Below, piece after piece: positions 48,619 to 62,519 of a stretch of DNA of 64,000 bases (the first letter of the stretch is position 1; the number at the start of each line of letters is the position of its first letter). A program made the translations under genes and the position numbers. The stretch is from Neurospora crassa OR74A (lineage: Eukaryota; Ascomycota; Sordariomycetes; Sordariales; Sordariaceae). The stretch covers positions 5,332,001-5,396,000 of the forward strand of contig NC_026504.1 of the NCBI RefSeq assembly GCF_000182925.2, read 5' to 3'. A model generated the notes under the pieces. The model saw only the letters and a program-made list of their open reading frames with translations, searched no databases and was not told the DNA's origin.

Positions 48619-48819
48619 GAGAAAGCTGCAGAAAGCAAGCACAAACACACCCACGTGCCGGGGGCGTCGGTGATTTGCACCACGTTCCGCGATACAGGCA
48701 GCGGACCCATTCACACACCACACACCCAGTCGCTCGCGCATTTCCCAACCGTCCGCTCGCTCGCTCGCTCGTCGGCTCCCGGGGCTACCCCAGCTGCGAC
48801 CTGACGCAGTTCGGTGCGC
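46658..48819. other. Intergenic and probable long 5' leader of the Zn2Cys6 gene
   Basis: No gene is supported. A 34-nt T run (46780-46813) lies just after the hydrolase gene, and a 30-nt A run (48587-48616) lies about 200 bp upstream of the transcription-factor start. A (CAAT)n tract is at about 48461-48488. Confidence 0.5.
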
Positions 48820-51700
48820 ATGTGGATGTCTGGGTATCCTGTCGGTGGTGACAGCAGTCAGCAGCAGCGACGTTTCGGCAGCAGCAGTCGTCGTGGCTCG
48901 ATGAATCCGCATCCGCATCCGCTCTCGTCAGCGGAGCCCGTCACCGCTGCCGCCGCATTTGCACCTGCACCTGCATCGGTATCCGCTCCCTCCGCACAGC
49001 CAAGACATTTGCCGGGTCCGGTGGATACCAGATCCCGGCCCGGGCCCGGGGTGAGTCTGACCCATTCTCATGCGGGGCCGGGCCCCATGGTCCTCACCCC
49101 GAGCTCGGCCGCTTCTTCCACCGTCTATGTCGCCTCGCCGAGTTCGGCCGATGCGTACCACCATTCGCACTACCACCACCACCACCAAGGGGGCCACCAC
49201 CACAGTCACCACTCCCATTCCCACTCCCACTCCCACTCCCGCTCCTTGTCCAACACAAGTAGTGTTACAGCCGCCGCGGGACCCGCATCCGGTCCCGGAC
49301 ACGGTGGTGGTGCGTCGTCATCATCATCCACACAAAACCCATATGGCCCCCGGTTAACAAGAGCGGGAGCGGCGGGGTACAGCAGCAGCAACAGCAGCAG
49401 CACCAACGTTGCTGGCGTTAAGCGCGAATCCACCGATGATCTACAAGGCGTCAACGGGGACTACTCCTCCAACGGTCACCACCACAATGGACCCTTGTCC
49501 GGGCTTGGCGGCACCACTCCCAGGTGGAGTGGCAGTGGCCCGAGTGAGAGCGTCGAAGGAGATAGCAGTGCTACCTCGCCAACGTCGACAACAACGGGAG
49601 GTGGAGGGCCCCAGAGGAAGAAGCAGAAACGGAATAAACCGACCTTGTCTTGTTTTGAGTGTGTTGAGAGGAAGACAAAGGTGAGTTTGTGATATCTCCC
49701 TCCTCTCATCCGACCTCATTGTGTACCTCCGCCCTTCCATCCGAACTTGGGCTTATTTTGATGACGCGCTAACAATTGCACCAGTGTGATCGAGGTCGAC
49801 CTCATTGTTTAGCATGTAAATCTTCCAGTCTATCCATTGTACTACTTCAATCCTGATCATCTACTTACGGAAACCCAGGTATCAAACGCCAAACCGAATG
49901 CAAATATGCCCACGTCGCCAACCTCCTTGAGTAAGCCCACTCTTCCCCCTGTTTCTTAGGATACCTATACTCACCATCACCTCCAGAGAAACATCCCGCA
50001 GCGCTGCCAACGGCCGCCGAATGACCAAGCCACCACGGAAAAAGACCGACCAAGCATCCTCGCACACCAGCTCTCTTTTCACCGCTGTCCCCAACGCCGC
50101 AGACCGCATCTTGAGCAATGGCCGAATCCCTCTTGGCTCCATAGCGACCTCAACCGGCCTCCTCTCCAACGTGCCCTTTTCCGCTCCCGGCTCCTCCAAC
50201 GTGTTCGGCATCGGCTCCGAACACCCCTTTGCCAACTACTGGACCTGCAACGGCGGGCTTCCCGAAGTCATCGACGTGCTCCCCGCCAAAATGCAGGTCG
50301 ACCTCGTTCTCGACCGGTACTTTGAATGCGTCGACCCGGTTTATCCCATGATCCACCGGCAGACATTCTTCGCCGACTACGAGCACTTTTGGACCATGAG
50401 CCTGGAGGAGAAACACAAGTGCGATTCAGCCTTCATTGCGCTGGTGTTTGTGATGCTGGCGCTGGGGACGCAGTTTGTGGAGAGTAAACTCAGCGAGAGG
50501 GAGCGCCAGCAGACTGCCGAGTTTTATGCGAGCGCGGCGAACCAGGCGTTGAGGGTGGGAAGCTATATGAGCATGGCGAGCATTACGAGTATCCAGGCCA
50601 TGGTTCTGATGACATACTTTTTGATTAACGATAATCACGCTTCGGACGGATGGGCGTTTGGGGGCATTTTAATGCGGCAGGCGTATGCTATGGGCTTGCA
50701 TCGCGATCCTAATATTGGTATGTTTTCCTTCCTATTCTCCCTCTTCCCACATGTCCCAACTAACCATCCCCTTTCCACTTTTTAGTCGTCCCCACCGCCC
50801 CCCTCTTCATCAAACAACAACGCCGGAAAGTCTGGCAAGCCGTCCTCCTCCAAGACACCTTCCTCACCGTCCTTCTCTCCCTGCCCCCCTCCGCCACCCA
50901 CACCGACGTCAAAGTCGAAGACCTCGTCTCCAACCTGGACCCGTCCACCTCCTCCTTGTCTCAAATCTCCATCGACGCCTGCGACGACCCTACCGACATC
51001 GCCTACCTCCGCGGCTCCTGGACTTTGGCCAACCTCGTCCAAGAAACCATCTGCTCCCCCCGTTCTCTGGATGTACCCATCTGCACCACAGTCCGACACA
51101 AATCCAAACTCGTCGCCGATTTCCGTGCAGTCTACCGCTCGTTCCCCGATATCTTTCGGTCATGGGACGTGGCCATGCTAACCCAAATGGCTGAGTGTAA
51201 CAAGCGGATCGTGCGGCAAACGCTGTTTTTGAGCTCCAACTACTTTCACAACCTAATGCTCGTACACGCCAGCGAGAGCGCAGACGTCCCTGTCAATGTG
51301 CGCGGCACGCTGGAGGCGGCGCACGATGCCATCACGGCGTTCTTTGTGCTGTTTTCGCTTTTTGAGACGGAGGCAAGAGTGTGGTGGGTTTTCAACCATC
51401 GGGCCTTCTTGGAGGCGCTGTGTATAGGGAATGTGTTGCGGGAGGCGGCCAAGGAGGAAGGCGGGGTGGAAGCGATGGGGAAGGATCCGCTGTTTGTTAG
51501 AGCCAGGGGGGATATTCGTGAGTTTACCTTTTTTCTTTTCTTCTTCTTTTTGGTAAATCTGGATTGGCGTGTAAGGAAGTAAATGCTAACTGGCAATGGC
51601 GGCAGATCAAATGCTCAATATCATGAGAGCGATGAGTGAGGGGGAACAAGGCTCGGAAACGGCGAGGACGAGGGTGCAGGTTTTGAGCGAGTTCCTTTGA
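48820..51700 (+). CDS. Zn2Cys6 transcription factor with fungal-specific middle homology region
   Basis: Exons are 48820-49680, 49785-49815, 49879-49930, 49987-50717, 50786-51517 and 51606-51700, giving 833 residues with all phases closing. The N-terminal 265 residues are disordered, with a His-rich run (about 110-140) and Ser/Gly runs. The zinc cluster reads CFECVERKTK-CDRGRPHCLAC-IKRQTEC, a C-x2-C-x6-C-x6-C-x2-C-x6-C pattern split over three exons. A basic linker (KPPRKKTD) and a Fungal_trans domain (about 390-640: YFECVDPVYPMIHRQTFF; AYAMGLHRDP) follow. It should be a nuclear DNA-binding regulator. The target genes are unknown. Confidence 0.92.
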
Positions 51701-52140
51701 GGTTGAGTAAACGAACTTGCTTGGCGTTAGGAGTTGGAAGAGCACTAGCGATCAATGACAAGAAAGAGAACTGAACCCTTCAAGATACCTACCTACGAAT
51801 CAAATACAGTGACACTTCTTTGGGATAGATATAATCGGTTTGTTCAGGCAGGGAGGATAATTCCGAGGTATATAAGAGTAGGAAGGACACCCTAAAACTA
51901 CTATGAAGTACCATACTCAACGGGTGAACAACGGCGTAGCTGCCACACTACCCAAGTGAGCAACGCTTCTCTGGCAACTGTACCATCTATCAGTCATCAA
52001 GAACCGTCAATGTCACTTGAAAAAGCATTCCCAAGCGATTCACCGGTCGTCACCGATCCGACTGCTAATCTTGCGATCACTGGCCTTGTCGAAAGGAGTA
52101 TCAAATCAGACGAGAAATCCCGACGGAGTCTTCCCAGCGC

Positions 52141-52158
52141 CTATCTATCTATCTATCC

Positions 52159-52257
<99 letters not shown>

Positions 52258-52260
52258 CAT
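52141..52260. repeat. (CTAT)n microsatellite
   Basis: About 30 tandem CTAT units span 120 bp, with CCAT variants near both ends. Confidence 0.97.
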
Positions 52261-52445
52261 GGTCGACCATATATGACTGAGCCTGAGATTACTACTACCT
52301 ACCTACCTACCTACCTACTTTTTTCGCAGTGCTCAGCGGGATGGGTTCGCAAGGGCTTGCTTGCGCTATTTAAATAATATCGCTTGGAAGAGGGTGTTAT
52401 GCTATATGCAACCATGCTGGTCATGGTGAGAAAATTCTAGTCTAG

Positions 52446-52497
52446 GTATGTATGTATGTATGTATGTATGTATGTATGTATGTATGTATGTATGTAT
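52446..52497. repeat. (GTAT)n microsatellite
   Basis: About 13 tandem GTAT units lie 190 bp from the CTAT tract. Confidence 0.95.
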
Positions 52498-52564
52498 ACG
52501 ACAAGAAACTACATACTTCACCTAATATACCCTACCTAATCAAATAAATAATTTCGGGCGGTAT

Positions 52565-52618
52565 ATGGTGGATGGTGGATGGATGGATGGTGGATGGATG
52601 GATGGATGGATGGATGGT
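52565..52618. repeat. (GGAT)n microsatellite
   Basis: GGAT units are interrupted by GGTGGAT variants. Confidence 0.9.
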
Positions 52619-53537
52619 ACCTAGCATAATAGATTTGACTACCTATTTAAGCTGTTAAGCTATCAAGCTATCAAGCTATCAAGCTATCAAAGTGACAGAT
52701 GTAAAATCGCGGATCAGTTGGGTCAAATGGATGGAATGTCTCTCGGGACTAAGAAAAATCTTGTCAAGGCCGATGAAGCTTAATGTTTAATGGATGTGAT
52801 TACAAACTATGATAGGGGATAAGTGAACGAGTGCCTACCTCTAGTTCCCACGCACACACACACACCCACACAGAGAGAGAGAGAGAGCTACTAAAGCAAG
52901 TCACCCAACGAATTGTCTGAAATAGTTATAGATATAATACGTCATTACTCGATACCACCAGCTATCTATCTATCTACATCAGTGGCCCATCTACTCAGTT
53001 AGTTATACAAAAGAAAAAAAGGATATTGAGATATATAACAGAAAAAAAAAAAAAAAAAAAAACAGGATTGGCGACATGTCAAATGTCTCGCCGGGGTATA
53101 TTGTTGCAAGTCAGGTCAGTCAGTCAGTACAGTACTCTCAAACAAGTGCTCGTGCTCGTGCTCAATCAAGCTTTCAATGCTTCTGTTAGTGCGACACGTG
53201 TGGTGGTGGTGGTATATGTCGAAAAAAAAAAGAAGAAATAAAAACAAGGAAAAAAAAACAAGGAAAAAAAAAAAGCGAATCCTCCTCCGTACCCATTAAG
53301 CACAACATGTGTGCGTGGTTGTGTTTATAGGGGGCCTTCCTCCTTGGCTAGAACCATGAAAGAAGCAACCGTTGTCCCCCCCGTCCCGTTCTAGTGTATC
53401 CGATCCGATCCAATCCAATCCAATCCGTCCCGTCCCGTCCCTTCATCACAAATCATTTGCTTCGTTTGCGCGTTTCGTTTTGTTTTGCTTCATTGAGTTG
53501 AGTTATACAAAGCAACAACCCAAAAAAAGGCGTTATG

Positions 53538-55416
53538 TTATTGCGTCGTACTCCTCTTTGGCGGTCCTTCCACCGGCGGCGGTTCCTTCAACAACCCACC
53601 AGCATCCACCAACTCCAAGTCGTGTCCCTGTCCCTGTCCCTGCACTTGGTGGTCATGCCCCAACAACCTCAACCTTCTTCTCTTCTCTTCTGACGAATAC
53701 GTCGGTAGCTCATCATCATCATGCTCATGCTCATGCTCTTCTTCCCCTTGCATCTGCGGTATACTCTCCAAATCACTCGTACTCTTCGGCCTCCCTCCTC
53801 CTCCTGCTCCCCTTCCGCGTCCCTTACTCCAACTCCTTCTGCGAGCCGATTTCGGCACAGCTGACAACGTCCAGGGAGATAAAAACCCTCCTAGATCTTG
53901 TAGCAACGCAGCTGATCCTCGACGCAAGCCACTAGCACTGGCGGGCACGGCGGGTACAGGAACGGTGTGGGGGCGCGGATGCTCGACGGTAGCGGTGGAA
54001 ACGGAGGATTCTCGGCGACCGCGCGTGGGTTCGTCGGAGAGGAGGCCGCCGTAGTCGAAGAAGGAGACGCGGCGGGGGGAGGAGAGGACGGGGAGTCCAT
54101 TAGGGGTAGTGTTGCGGGGAGAGCCCGGTTGGCTGGAGTGGCCTGAGAAGGACATCAGGTAGTCATCACTGCGGGCGGTGGAGCGAGCCTGCGATGAAGA
54201 AGAGGGTGGAAAATCCCACGAGTGGATGGTATCGTTGTTGTCGTGGTGGTGGTGGTGAATCTGGGCCATGGGGGCAGGGGTGTAGTAGCCGCCGCCACTG
54301 CCGATCTCATCCGAATAGGGGATCAGCCGTTCGCGCAAGTCGGGCTTGACGCCGTAGCCGACGTCGCGGACCAGATCCTCGTCGGAACCCCAGTGACGCA
54401 GGGTAGGACGACGGCCACCGTTGGGGGCGGCTCCGCCGGGACCCGAGCCGGGGGAGCGCTCGAGAGAACCGGCGGCGATGGAGCTGTATTTGTACTTGCG
54501 CTTTTTGACACCGCGGTCGCGGACAAAGGAGCCGAGCACGAGGGCGTTGGAAGCGGCGGTGGCAAATAGCAGTTCGATGGAGGCGTATAGAGAGCGGGAT
54601 TGTTGGGAGCCCTGGGCGCGGATAATGTGCGGGACGCGGTAGACGGTGACGCCGACGACGCCGAGGGAGAGGGAGAAGAGCAGGACCAGCTGAAACTTGC
54701 GGGTCAGGGTCATTTGGGAGCGGATGATCATGGGGATGGGGAAGAAAACGAGGAGGAGGTCGGTAACGATATTGCAGATGGCCATGGTAAGGAGTTGGAC
54801 GTAGCCTTGGCGGCATTGACCTCCAGGGTCCGGAAGAACTTGCGAGTACATGCGGAAGGGCCGGCATTCGACGACGTCGGAGACGATGACGGCGATGAAG
54901 GTGGTGACGAGGGTGACTTTGATGAAGGAAAGCGTTAATTCGTAGGAGCGCTCCCAGCTGACGTTGAGCCGTTTGAAGAATTGCAGGATGGCGTATTTGA
55001 GGATCCATAGCCTGCAGACTGTCAGTGAGGTTTCGGGACAAGAAACAATGAAGCGCCATGTCTCAGCCAATGTGTACTCACGTCAACGCATAAAGCACCC
55101 TGCTGAGCAGCACCAGGCCACTCGCTACTGCCTTTCTATTTATTTGCTCGTCCGAGAGCCGAACAGACGAAAAGTCGGCATTATTTGTCCCGTTAACCAA
55201 GATGAAGTGGACGCAACCCATGCGCAGTAACAAAGGTACCAAAGCTAGAGCAGCCGTCTTGTCCTCACTGAACAGTGTCTCGGTCCGGACGAAGCGGCCA
55301 CACACGCGCAGCAGGATCAAGACGACGCAGAACATGGTCATCCACCAACATACCAACAAGGTCGGCTTGTCGGCGCTGAAGGCACGCAACGGGGGAGGGT
55401 CCGAGTAAAGAGTCAT
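53538..55416 (-). CDS. Fungal rhodopsin-domain (SAT4/PTH11-like) integral membrane protein
   Basis: Exons are 55416-55082 and 55011-53538. The 70-nt intron is GTGAGT...CAG, and the gene gives 602 residues. About six to seven hydrophobic segments lie in residues 20-325, with the CRPF and CNIVTDLLLVFFPIPMI signatures of the fungal rhodopsin-domain family and YASIELLFATAASNALVLG in the last span. A long cytosolic tail (about 330-602) is Ser/Arg/Gly-rich, with a His run, acidic clusters and a proline-rich C-terminus. Members resemble PTH11-type receptors, but no ligand or retinal-binding lysine is evident, so a receptor role is an inference. Confidence 0.87.
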
Positions 55417-58400
55417 AGTGATGGCGGCACCCGAGACATGCCGCCCGTCATCCTCCGGAGAGGGACGAGCGGAGAAGATGGTATACCCCGATGCGAAGGT
55501 TTTGCTGAAGTCGAAATGGTCCGTGAACTGGGCTAGCTGTGGTGCTGAAACGGCGTGCCTGGATCTGACTCGGGTGGTGGTTTGAGACTATTGGGCTGCT
55601 GTCTGTCGGGCTGCTGCTCAATGGTCCTTCTCTGGCCGATGACTTTCAAGTTCGGATGACACAGATCCGTGCGTAAAGCCTTTTCGGACGAAATGATGTC
55701 GGGGCAGATATAGTTCGGTTCAGATAGTATCAACTGAGTGGCGCAATGTGTAGATATACAGCTTTCGGTATCTGAGAGTCGTAGTGGCAGTCCTTGTGTG
55801 AGCATGCTATGGTCGTTCTCTGGTTTCGAAAGCAGGGGTCCTGGATCGCCGAGGACAAGGATATGACGAGGATGTAGTGTAGACACTATGGCGGATCGAG
55901 TTGAAAATGCCTTCTGTTTTCGTTGACAGGTTGTTGAAGAGGCTGTTATCTCAGTCGATTGTTGATATGTATGGGGATTTGTGAGAGAAAAAAGGAGAAG
56001 AAGGTAAAAAGGTAAAGTTGGGGTTGGAAAGGATAGCTAGATAGGCGACCTCTCTCGTCCAGGGTTGTCAGTCAGCGTCAGAGGCGAAGCGAGGCAGAGC
56101 CTGCAAATGTCCAGAGAGAGCGAGAGAGATCCGTTGGTAGGCTAGAGTGGGAAAAGTTGAAGCGAGAACCGAAAACCAATGTCGATCCGCCTATCTTTGG
56201 CGGGACGGGAAATTCGAAAGGCAGCCGGCTGATCGAAGTACCTGTGTATCTTTGATATGTACACTTACTTGAAAAGTCGGGTGAGAGGCGGTTGCGGGTC
56301 ACTTTTATTGTGACCTGATGAAGCGGGTGATGGAGGAGGAAGTGGACACTAGGAATAAGCGGGCTTGGTGGGTTCGTTGGTTGGAGTGGTGGGCGAATTC
56401 GGTCAATGCAACGGGAATTTGGTCCCCCCCCCCCCCCTCTCTCTCTCGCTCTCCATCCTTGCTGTGCCTCTCTCCCCAACCTTGCGTCTCATCCTTCAAA
56501 AAATCCTTGCCTCTATTCGCTGACAGGACAGGCAGCACGGCCTGGGACTGGATGAGCTGCGGCGACACCCCAGCCTCTCTGCCCTGCTGCCAGCTTCCAC
56601 ATGTTGCTCTACCTGCTGCTCGGTAGCGAATCCCGTCATCCCGCTTGCTATACCGAGCTTCCTATTGCGTGGGCACCGACGTCCAGGGCAGCATGCTTAT
56701 CAGCCTCTGAACTCGGTGTAGTGTAGCGTAGTGTAGTGTGCAAGGTAGAAAACTGAGAATGATTACTGTAAGGTATGTAATCCGAGTAGCGTGCCAACTG
56801 GGAAGTGGGAACAGCCTTATCAGGGAGCTCCTGGTTTCGGTCACTCTTGGCGGTTAGCAGGTCGCCATTTTTGCCAAGTGTAATAATACTTTATGAATGC
56901 ATGGCGAGCTGGATACCCGTTGCTCTGCTTTTTTCACCATTGGGCTGTTGGTGATAAGTATGTTAACTGTGTACACTACTAACGAGCGAATCGGCAACGT
57001 AGCGAACTAGCGAATCTGAAGCGGCAATATCTAGTACTAGGTAGGGTAAGTGGTGGTGGCGGCTTCCTATACACTACTAACCAGGTTCGGAGCCGTGATT
57101 GCGATAGCGTGGTACAGTAGTGTAGTATGTAACTGGATTCGCCCTGAACACAATCGGGACAGCTTCCACTTGAAGAAAGAAACCAAGGAGAAGATAAGAA
57201 CATCGAACAGGAGACCGTCTGTCACTCGCATCGCAATTTCCACGATCCAGGCCCCAGCCTAGCATGTGTCTAGCAGTTCTTGGCGCTGGGCGGGAGGCGG
57301 GAGGAGCATAACGCTATGTATCCATTAGCATGGCGCATCGCCTTGAAAACAAGTGCCGTTGATTGATTGATTGATTGATTTGATGCCATCATGGCTCGTG
57401 TAGTGTACCTAGTGCTCCGTTTTGCCGCGTGTCCAGAAAGCTACACTGCAAATCATCATCTGGGAGGCAGCTTGATCCTCAGAAAGTGGGTATGCGGCAT
57501 CAATTCCGAATGCATCAGATACAGTAGCATGGGATGAATGCATCTCGCAAGCAAAGTCACAAAAAAAGACCCAAGTCCGACAAGAAGACGGCCTCCACTC
57601 GCGTCGTCACCCTACCTATTTAATGGAAAGGGTTCAATTTTAAACCTCTGCTCGGCAGTCCGCATTTTGAAACACCCGACCCAACAAGCCCTGGATGCAC
57701 AAAAACCCGATATTCCCACGTGTGAACGAGGAAGGGTCGTCTCCATTGTGCCCCTCATCACATCCCACTCTGAACAAAGTGTGATGAAGCAGTTTTCACT
57801 TATGTAGTGTTATAGAGTTAGTTCAGAAAAAGGGTCATGAAAACACTTGCATACCAAAAAGACACATCACGCCGGCATCACTTTTCGATCCGCGAACGGG
57901 TGCTTCCTTCCTCTAGTCTAGCTGTCTCTGCCGCCTACCATTGTGTATTTGCAGTAGGGTCCCCACCTTATGCTCCGCCCATTTTAAATGTTCACCAAAT
58001 CCTCACTCCTCTCTTTCCTCTTTTTCTTTCACCGCCTGTACACTACATAGTGTGTGTGAAATGCTGCAAAATGCAAAACACTTTTGACGCTCAATGCAAC
58101 TGCTCGGGTCAAAGTTTTCATTTCTGCATCTGTCCTCTCTTGACGCAATGCGACAACCCGCGTCTCGGTTACACGATTGGAACACTTCAGCTTCCTCCAA
58201 ACCGTTGCCCAGAGGGTTTGGCAAGGTTGGTGAAACCTCACCTTTAATCAGCCCAACTTGTATCTCCCATCCCTTTTGTCTTTGCCTAATGTGGTGAGGC
58301 CACGAAACCTGGTTTACATGATGGTGATACACTTCACAACCTGAACCTAACCTACCTACCTACCTACCCACGCACCCGCGCGCGCAACACTTTCCACTTT

Positions 58401-61400
58401 CAGAATGCCCCATCAATGATTTTCAGGACCACCATATCTACCTAGGAAACCCTTGGCCATTCCCCAGCCTCTTTACTATTGGCCAACAAGAGACACAAAA
58501 TCTCAAGACGCATCCCAAGATTTTGGCGACCCCACGTGGGGACCCCCCATTGCCAACTGCCTAGTAGTCTCGCTAGTGTACTGCTGCTCGCCACTCTCCT
58601 TCTCCCCTCCGGCGCCAACTCTTTTAAAGTCACGGAATCTCCCGACGGGGAACCAAGGGACCGACCGGATGAAGGGCACTATGTCACTGCTCTCTTCTTG
58701 GCCTCCATGGACGCCGCGGGATGCGATGCTAGGAGGGAGATAAGGGTACGTCAATTTTGGCATTGACCCTGTGTGCCTGCTATGGTAATCATTCACCACC
58801 AAACGCGAACCCTTTTCTATGTAACCATCATTTGCCCTTTTGGCCGGCCGAATGGTTTAGGGGACTGTCCCATTTTTCGACTTCGTTTTCTGTCAGTGAG
58901 TGTCACGCACAATAGTTTGAGACATTGAGGCGCTGAACAACGAAAATCCACTTCAGACCGGAGGTACGTCCGTGTTATTTTGGGTTATGGATATTGGACC
59001 TCTTTTTCGGGCTGAAGATCTACACAATATTGCCCGTAAGTGATGACTAATGTCTGATGCGTACCAAAAAGACACATCCTTATTAATTCTAGCATCATCT
59101 CTCTCGCCTTACACTAGTGATTGTGAAGAGGAGTTCATCTTCTTAATTTTCCTTATCCACTCTACACCACAAAGAGAATGGTGCTTGCTCCTCTTCACCC
59201 CTATTCCCGAGTCTCGCCCGAATGATCGGTCCCAACGAGGCGGGCTATAGACAGACTACCCCCCTTCCCTATATCTAGACTACTTAACCGCTTAGGGCAA
59301 GGCTTCTCAGCTTTTCTCCGCCGTACAAAAAAAAAAAAAAAACGTTTTGCAACAGGCCAAAGAAGTGCAGAATCCTCAGTCTTCGCCCGTGTAGGAAGAT
59401 ACATTCTATAACACTGCACCTGGACTGTTTGGTAGTAATCTATATCGAAGTTTCCCCTTAGTTGAGATCTGAGTTTAACCGGACTCATCTTCTTTCTTTC
59501 TTTTTTTCTTTCCTTTTCCTTCTCATTCTTTCGGGGGGGGGAGTGCATTTGGTAAAAGTGCATTGTCCTAACCAGAATGACAAGAGAAGTGACCAACTTT
59601 TTTTTTTGGAGAAAATTGCAAAAATGACCGATTGTGAACTAACAGACTTCCGCCTTACCTTCGCAGTAGGATGTTAGCCATCGAAAAGATCAGTTAAATT
59701 CCTCAGAGCCATGCCCTAAGCGGTTAAGTAGTCTAGATATAGGGAAGGGGGGTAGTCTGTCTATAGCCCGCCTCGGTCCCAACAGTTTGGCACCTCCGGG
59801 AGCCGGTTTGAACTCCCGTTGCTTCCAGCTCCGTGGACGACGAGACATGCTAGACTGTATGGACGGAGTTTATCAATCCGGAAGAGCGGACGGCGCAAGA
59901 TCTTTTTTTCTTTTTAAAAAAAAAATACCGCACCCAAACCAACAACAAGCTTCAAGAGGGTGGGATTTCCAAGTGTGCCATTGCGACTCAATACGGTAAC
60001 CAGCTTGTCCACTCCGACGAGGACATTGGAACCGCATTCTCTCGATCAAAATTTCCTATCCGATAGTTCGACTTGGCATCCTCTCGGCCGTTTTAACAGC
60101 TGTCCCGTCAACTTGGTTGATATACACCATTTCATCGATGCAAGGTTCAAGCGATCTTTGTACACTACTTCCGCCTTGCCGGACCAACGGAGTGGTGTTG
60201 GTAGCGGCATCTCTCTACGTCCTCTGAACTCATGTTTTTTTTCTTTTCAATTACCCACGAGTAAGAGATTTACCCACGATTAAGAGGACACCCAAGAGCA
60301 ACGACGTCACATGCACCGGCGACGCACTCTTATCCCCCAAGTCGTCGCTCTCTAATCTGTCTTCATTCACCATTACCACCACCCACCACCCCCGTCGTCA
60401 CACAAGAATCTCGCTACCCAACTATGTACATACATAACCTTCTCTCTTGGGTGAATTCTTTCCGTGTTCCCGGGTGATGCCGCTCCTCGGAACCAAATTT
60501 TGTACGTAGTGTATGTATGCAATGCAATGCAGCAAAAGTCCAAAGTGAACCAACATACATATATATGTACATACATACATACATACGCGCCGTTTCGTTA
60601 CCGTCTCCTCGGGACCGGGACCGGACAACTCAACGATCTAGACCTCTGGTACATACCAAACACTGGAAAAGCAAAATTGCAAAGTTAGTACTACTACCAC
60701 AAGGTAACATCATCATCATCATCATCATCATCACCTGCCCACATAGGAGAATTTACATACATAGGTGTACATATCTCGGGGGGGGCATTTCCCCCTCAAA
60801 TTAAAATGTCACTTCCCCCACCACCCACGCATTCGCTTGCTTGCATCTCATATGTACACTATGTACACTACGCGCACACACACACACACACACACACGTA
60901 CCCTGACGAATCAAATTGCTTTGTTGGTGTGTATAGTTACTGTGTACAGAATCAGATGCATTCAAGTGGTGGTACCCGGGATGGGGGGGGTAATCACAAC
61001 CACATACATATGTACATGCATGTGATTGTTGGTGACGACGGGTGGTGACGGGACGGGAAGTGACGGCCCGGTTGGAGACGAGGGGTTGGTGAACTAAGGT
61101 AGGTAACGGATAAATATATGTGAACGGTTTGTGACGGTGTGTTTACAGGAAGAGAAAAAAGTAGCTGATATAAGTAGAAGCGCTTTTGGTTGTGTTGTGG
61201 AAAAGGAGGGGAAAAAAACAATTAGTTATACGTAGTGTCCGACGTTAAGGTGAAGCATGATGGTGGTCGGTCACTGCACTTTCTGACCAGTTATATAGTT
61301 ATAATCCTTGGATGGTTCAGACTCGAAAGTACCACTGTTGGGTGACGATTCCATGGTCAGTGTGCCATTCTTTTGTATATCTGGCGTCGATGAGCTCACT

Positions 61401-62519
61401 GCACATGAAGTCTCTCGGCAGATATCAACTCTAACGAACCAACAACTCGACGTCCGCGGTAGATCGAATTGGTTACTCGCGAAAGGCCATCATCCATGTC
61501 CAACCATACCCGTTAACTTGGCCCATACTGTTGAACCATATTTACTTCCATGTAGGTCTCTGGCAAATGCTCCTGTAGAATTTCGAAAGCTACGATGATG
61601 TTGTCCGGTAAATCTGAGATTTTAGAGTCCCTGAAATAGACGACGACCAATATCCAACCGTATCCCATGGACCTGGACTAATGGACAACTTTTCGCCAAG
61701 GCAGCATTGTACAATATATAGCTTTCTGCTTGGATGCTTAGGTGTGAGAGGGTAGGATTTCCTGTACAAATTATATAAATTGTTAGCGAACACAACACAT
61801 GATTGGTCCAGAGGTGATCATAGCAAGAACGTCCGCTAGTCGCGCGGTCAAAAGAGAACACCATAATTCTTCCTCCTTGGCATACATCTGAAGAATTTCA
61901 AAACTATCAACCTCTTCGAGAAACCTTTCCTGAAACGTGTTGGAGGCTCAGTTCATCCGATTGGGTACCATAGCGTGGCTACACCAAGAGTGCAAGTAAG
62001 AACTAGCACCGGGCCGTTCCTTAGCAGAAGGAGACTGACGTGCTTCTTGGAGAGCAGAGTATATGCTGTGTCCCTGGCTTTCTCTCCCAGGTCCTTGCAA
62101 TAATTCCAAGCTGTTTTTGCAATCAATATCCTATTCGGATACTACCAGTGATAGGAAGGTTTCAGTTTGTTCCAAACGAGCAAACACCTTGATGGCTGTT
62201 GACGAATGGAGCAAGTAAACAGCGGGGTAGGCCCGGGCCCGATCGACTCCGTCATCGCAGCGTGGGGTCAGACATGCAGCCGTCATCATAGAGGCACTAC
62301 TGTAGCTGTTGCCCTACATCAACCCTCTTCATTCCTTCCAATAACTTGCTCCTTCTTCTGGACATCTCAAATCAACATTGCGTCTGCCTTTCAGTTCACC
62401 CATTCGACCTCCAATTAACCAGCATCACTGGCAACGTCAACATACGAGGGGCAGACTTCCTTCCACCGAGCAACCTCGCTCAACGCCCACCTGTTTCCAA
62501 TCACGGACGTCATCGATGA
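55417..62519. other. 7.1-kb gene-poor region
   Basis: I find no supported coding gene. There are many short open frames without domains, a MITE, and simple repeats: poly(C) near 56423-56438, GATT units at 57357-57380, ACAT units at 60573-60592, ATC units at 60707-60733 and CA units at 60877-60898. A nearly identical 20-mer around CCAAAAAGACACATC occurs at about 57848 and 59062. Confidence 0.55.
59237..59774. mobile_element. MITE with 68-bp terminal inverted repeats and 9-bp target-site duplication
   Basis: The left terminus (59237-59304) and right terminus (59707-59774, reverse complement) begin GAGGCGGGCTATAGACAGAC. They are identical for 63 bp, with one mismatch in 68. The element is 538 bp and encodes no transposase. 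It is flanked by perfect direct repeats GGTCCCAAC at 59228-59236 and 59775-59783. Long terminal repeats with a 9-bp duplication are the hallmark of Mutator-like (MULE) elements, so this is probably a non-autonomous MULE-derived MITE. The near-perfect arms and target duplication suggest recent insertion. Confidence 0.9.

Larger units (their letters stand above)
51701..53537. other. Intergenic, microsatellite-dense
   Basis: No gene is supported. Several simple repeats are clustered here: ATCT, TACC, GTAT, GGAT, CA/GA and A runs. The largest are listed separately. Confidence 0.6.
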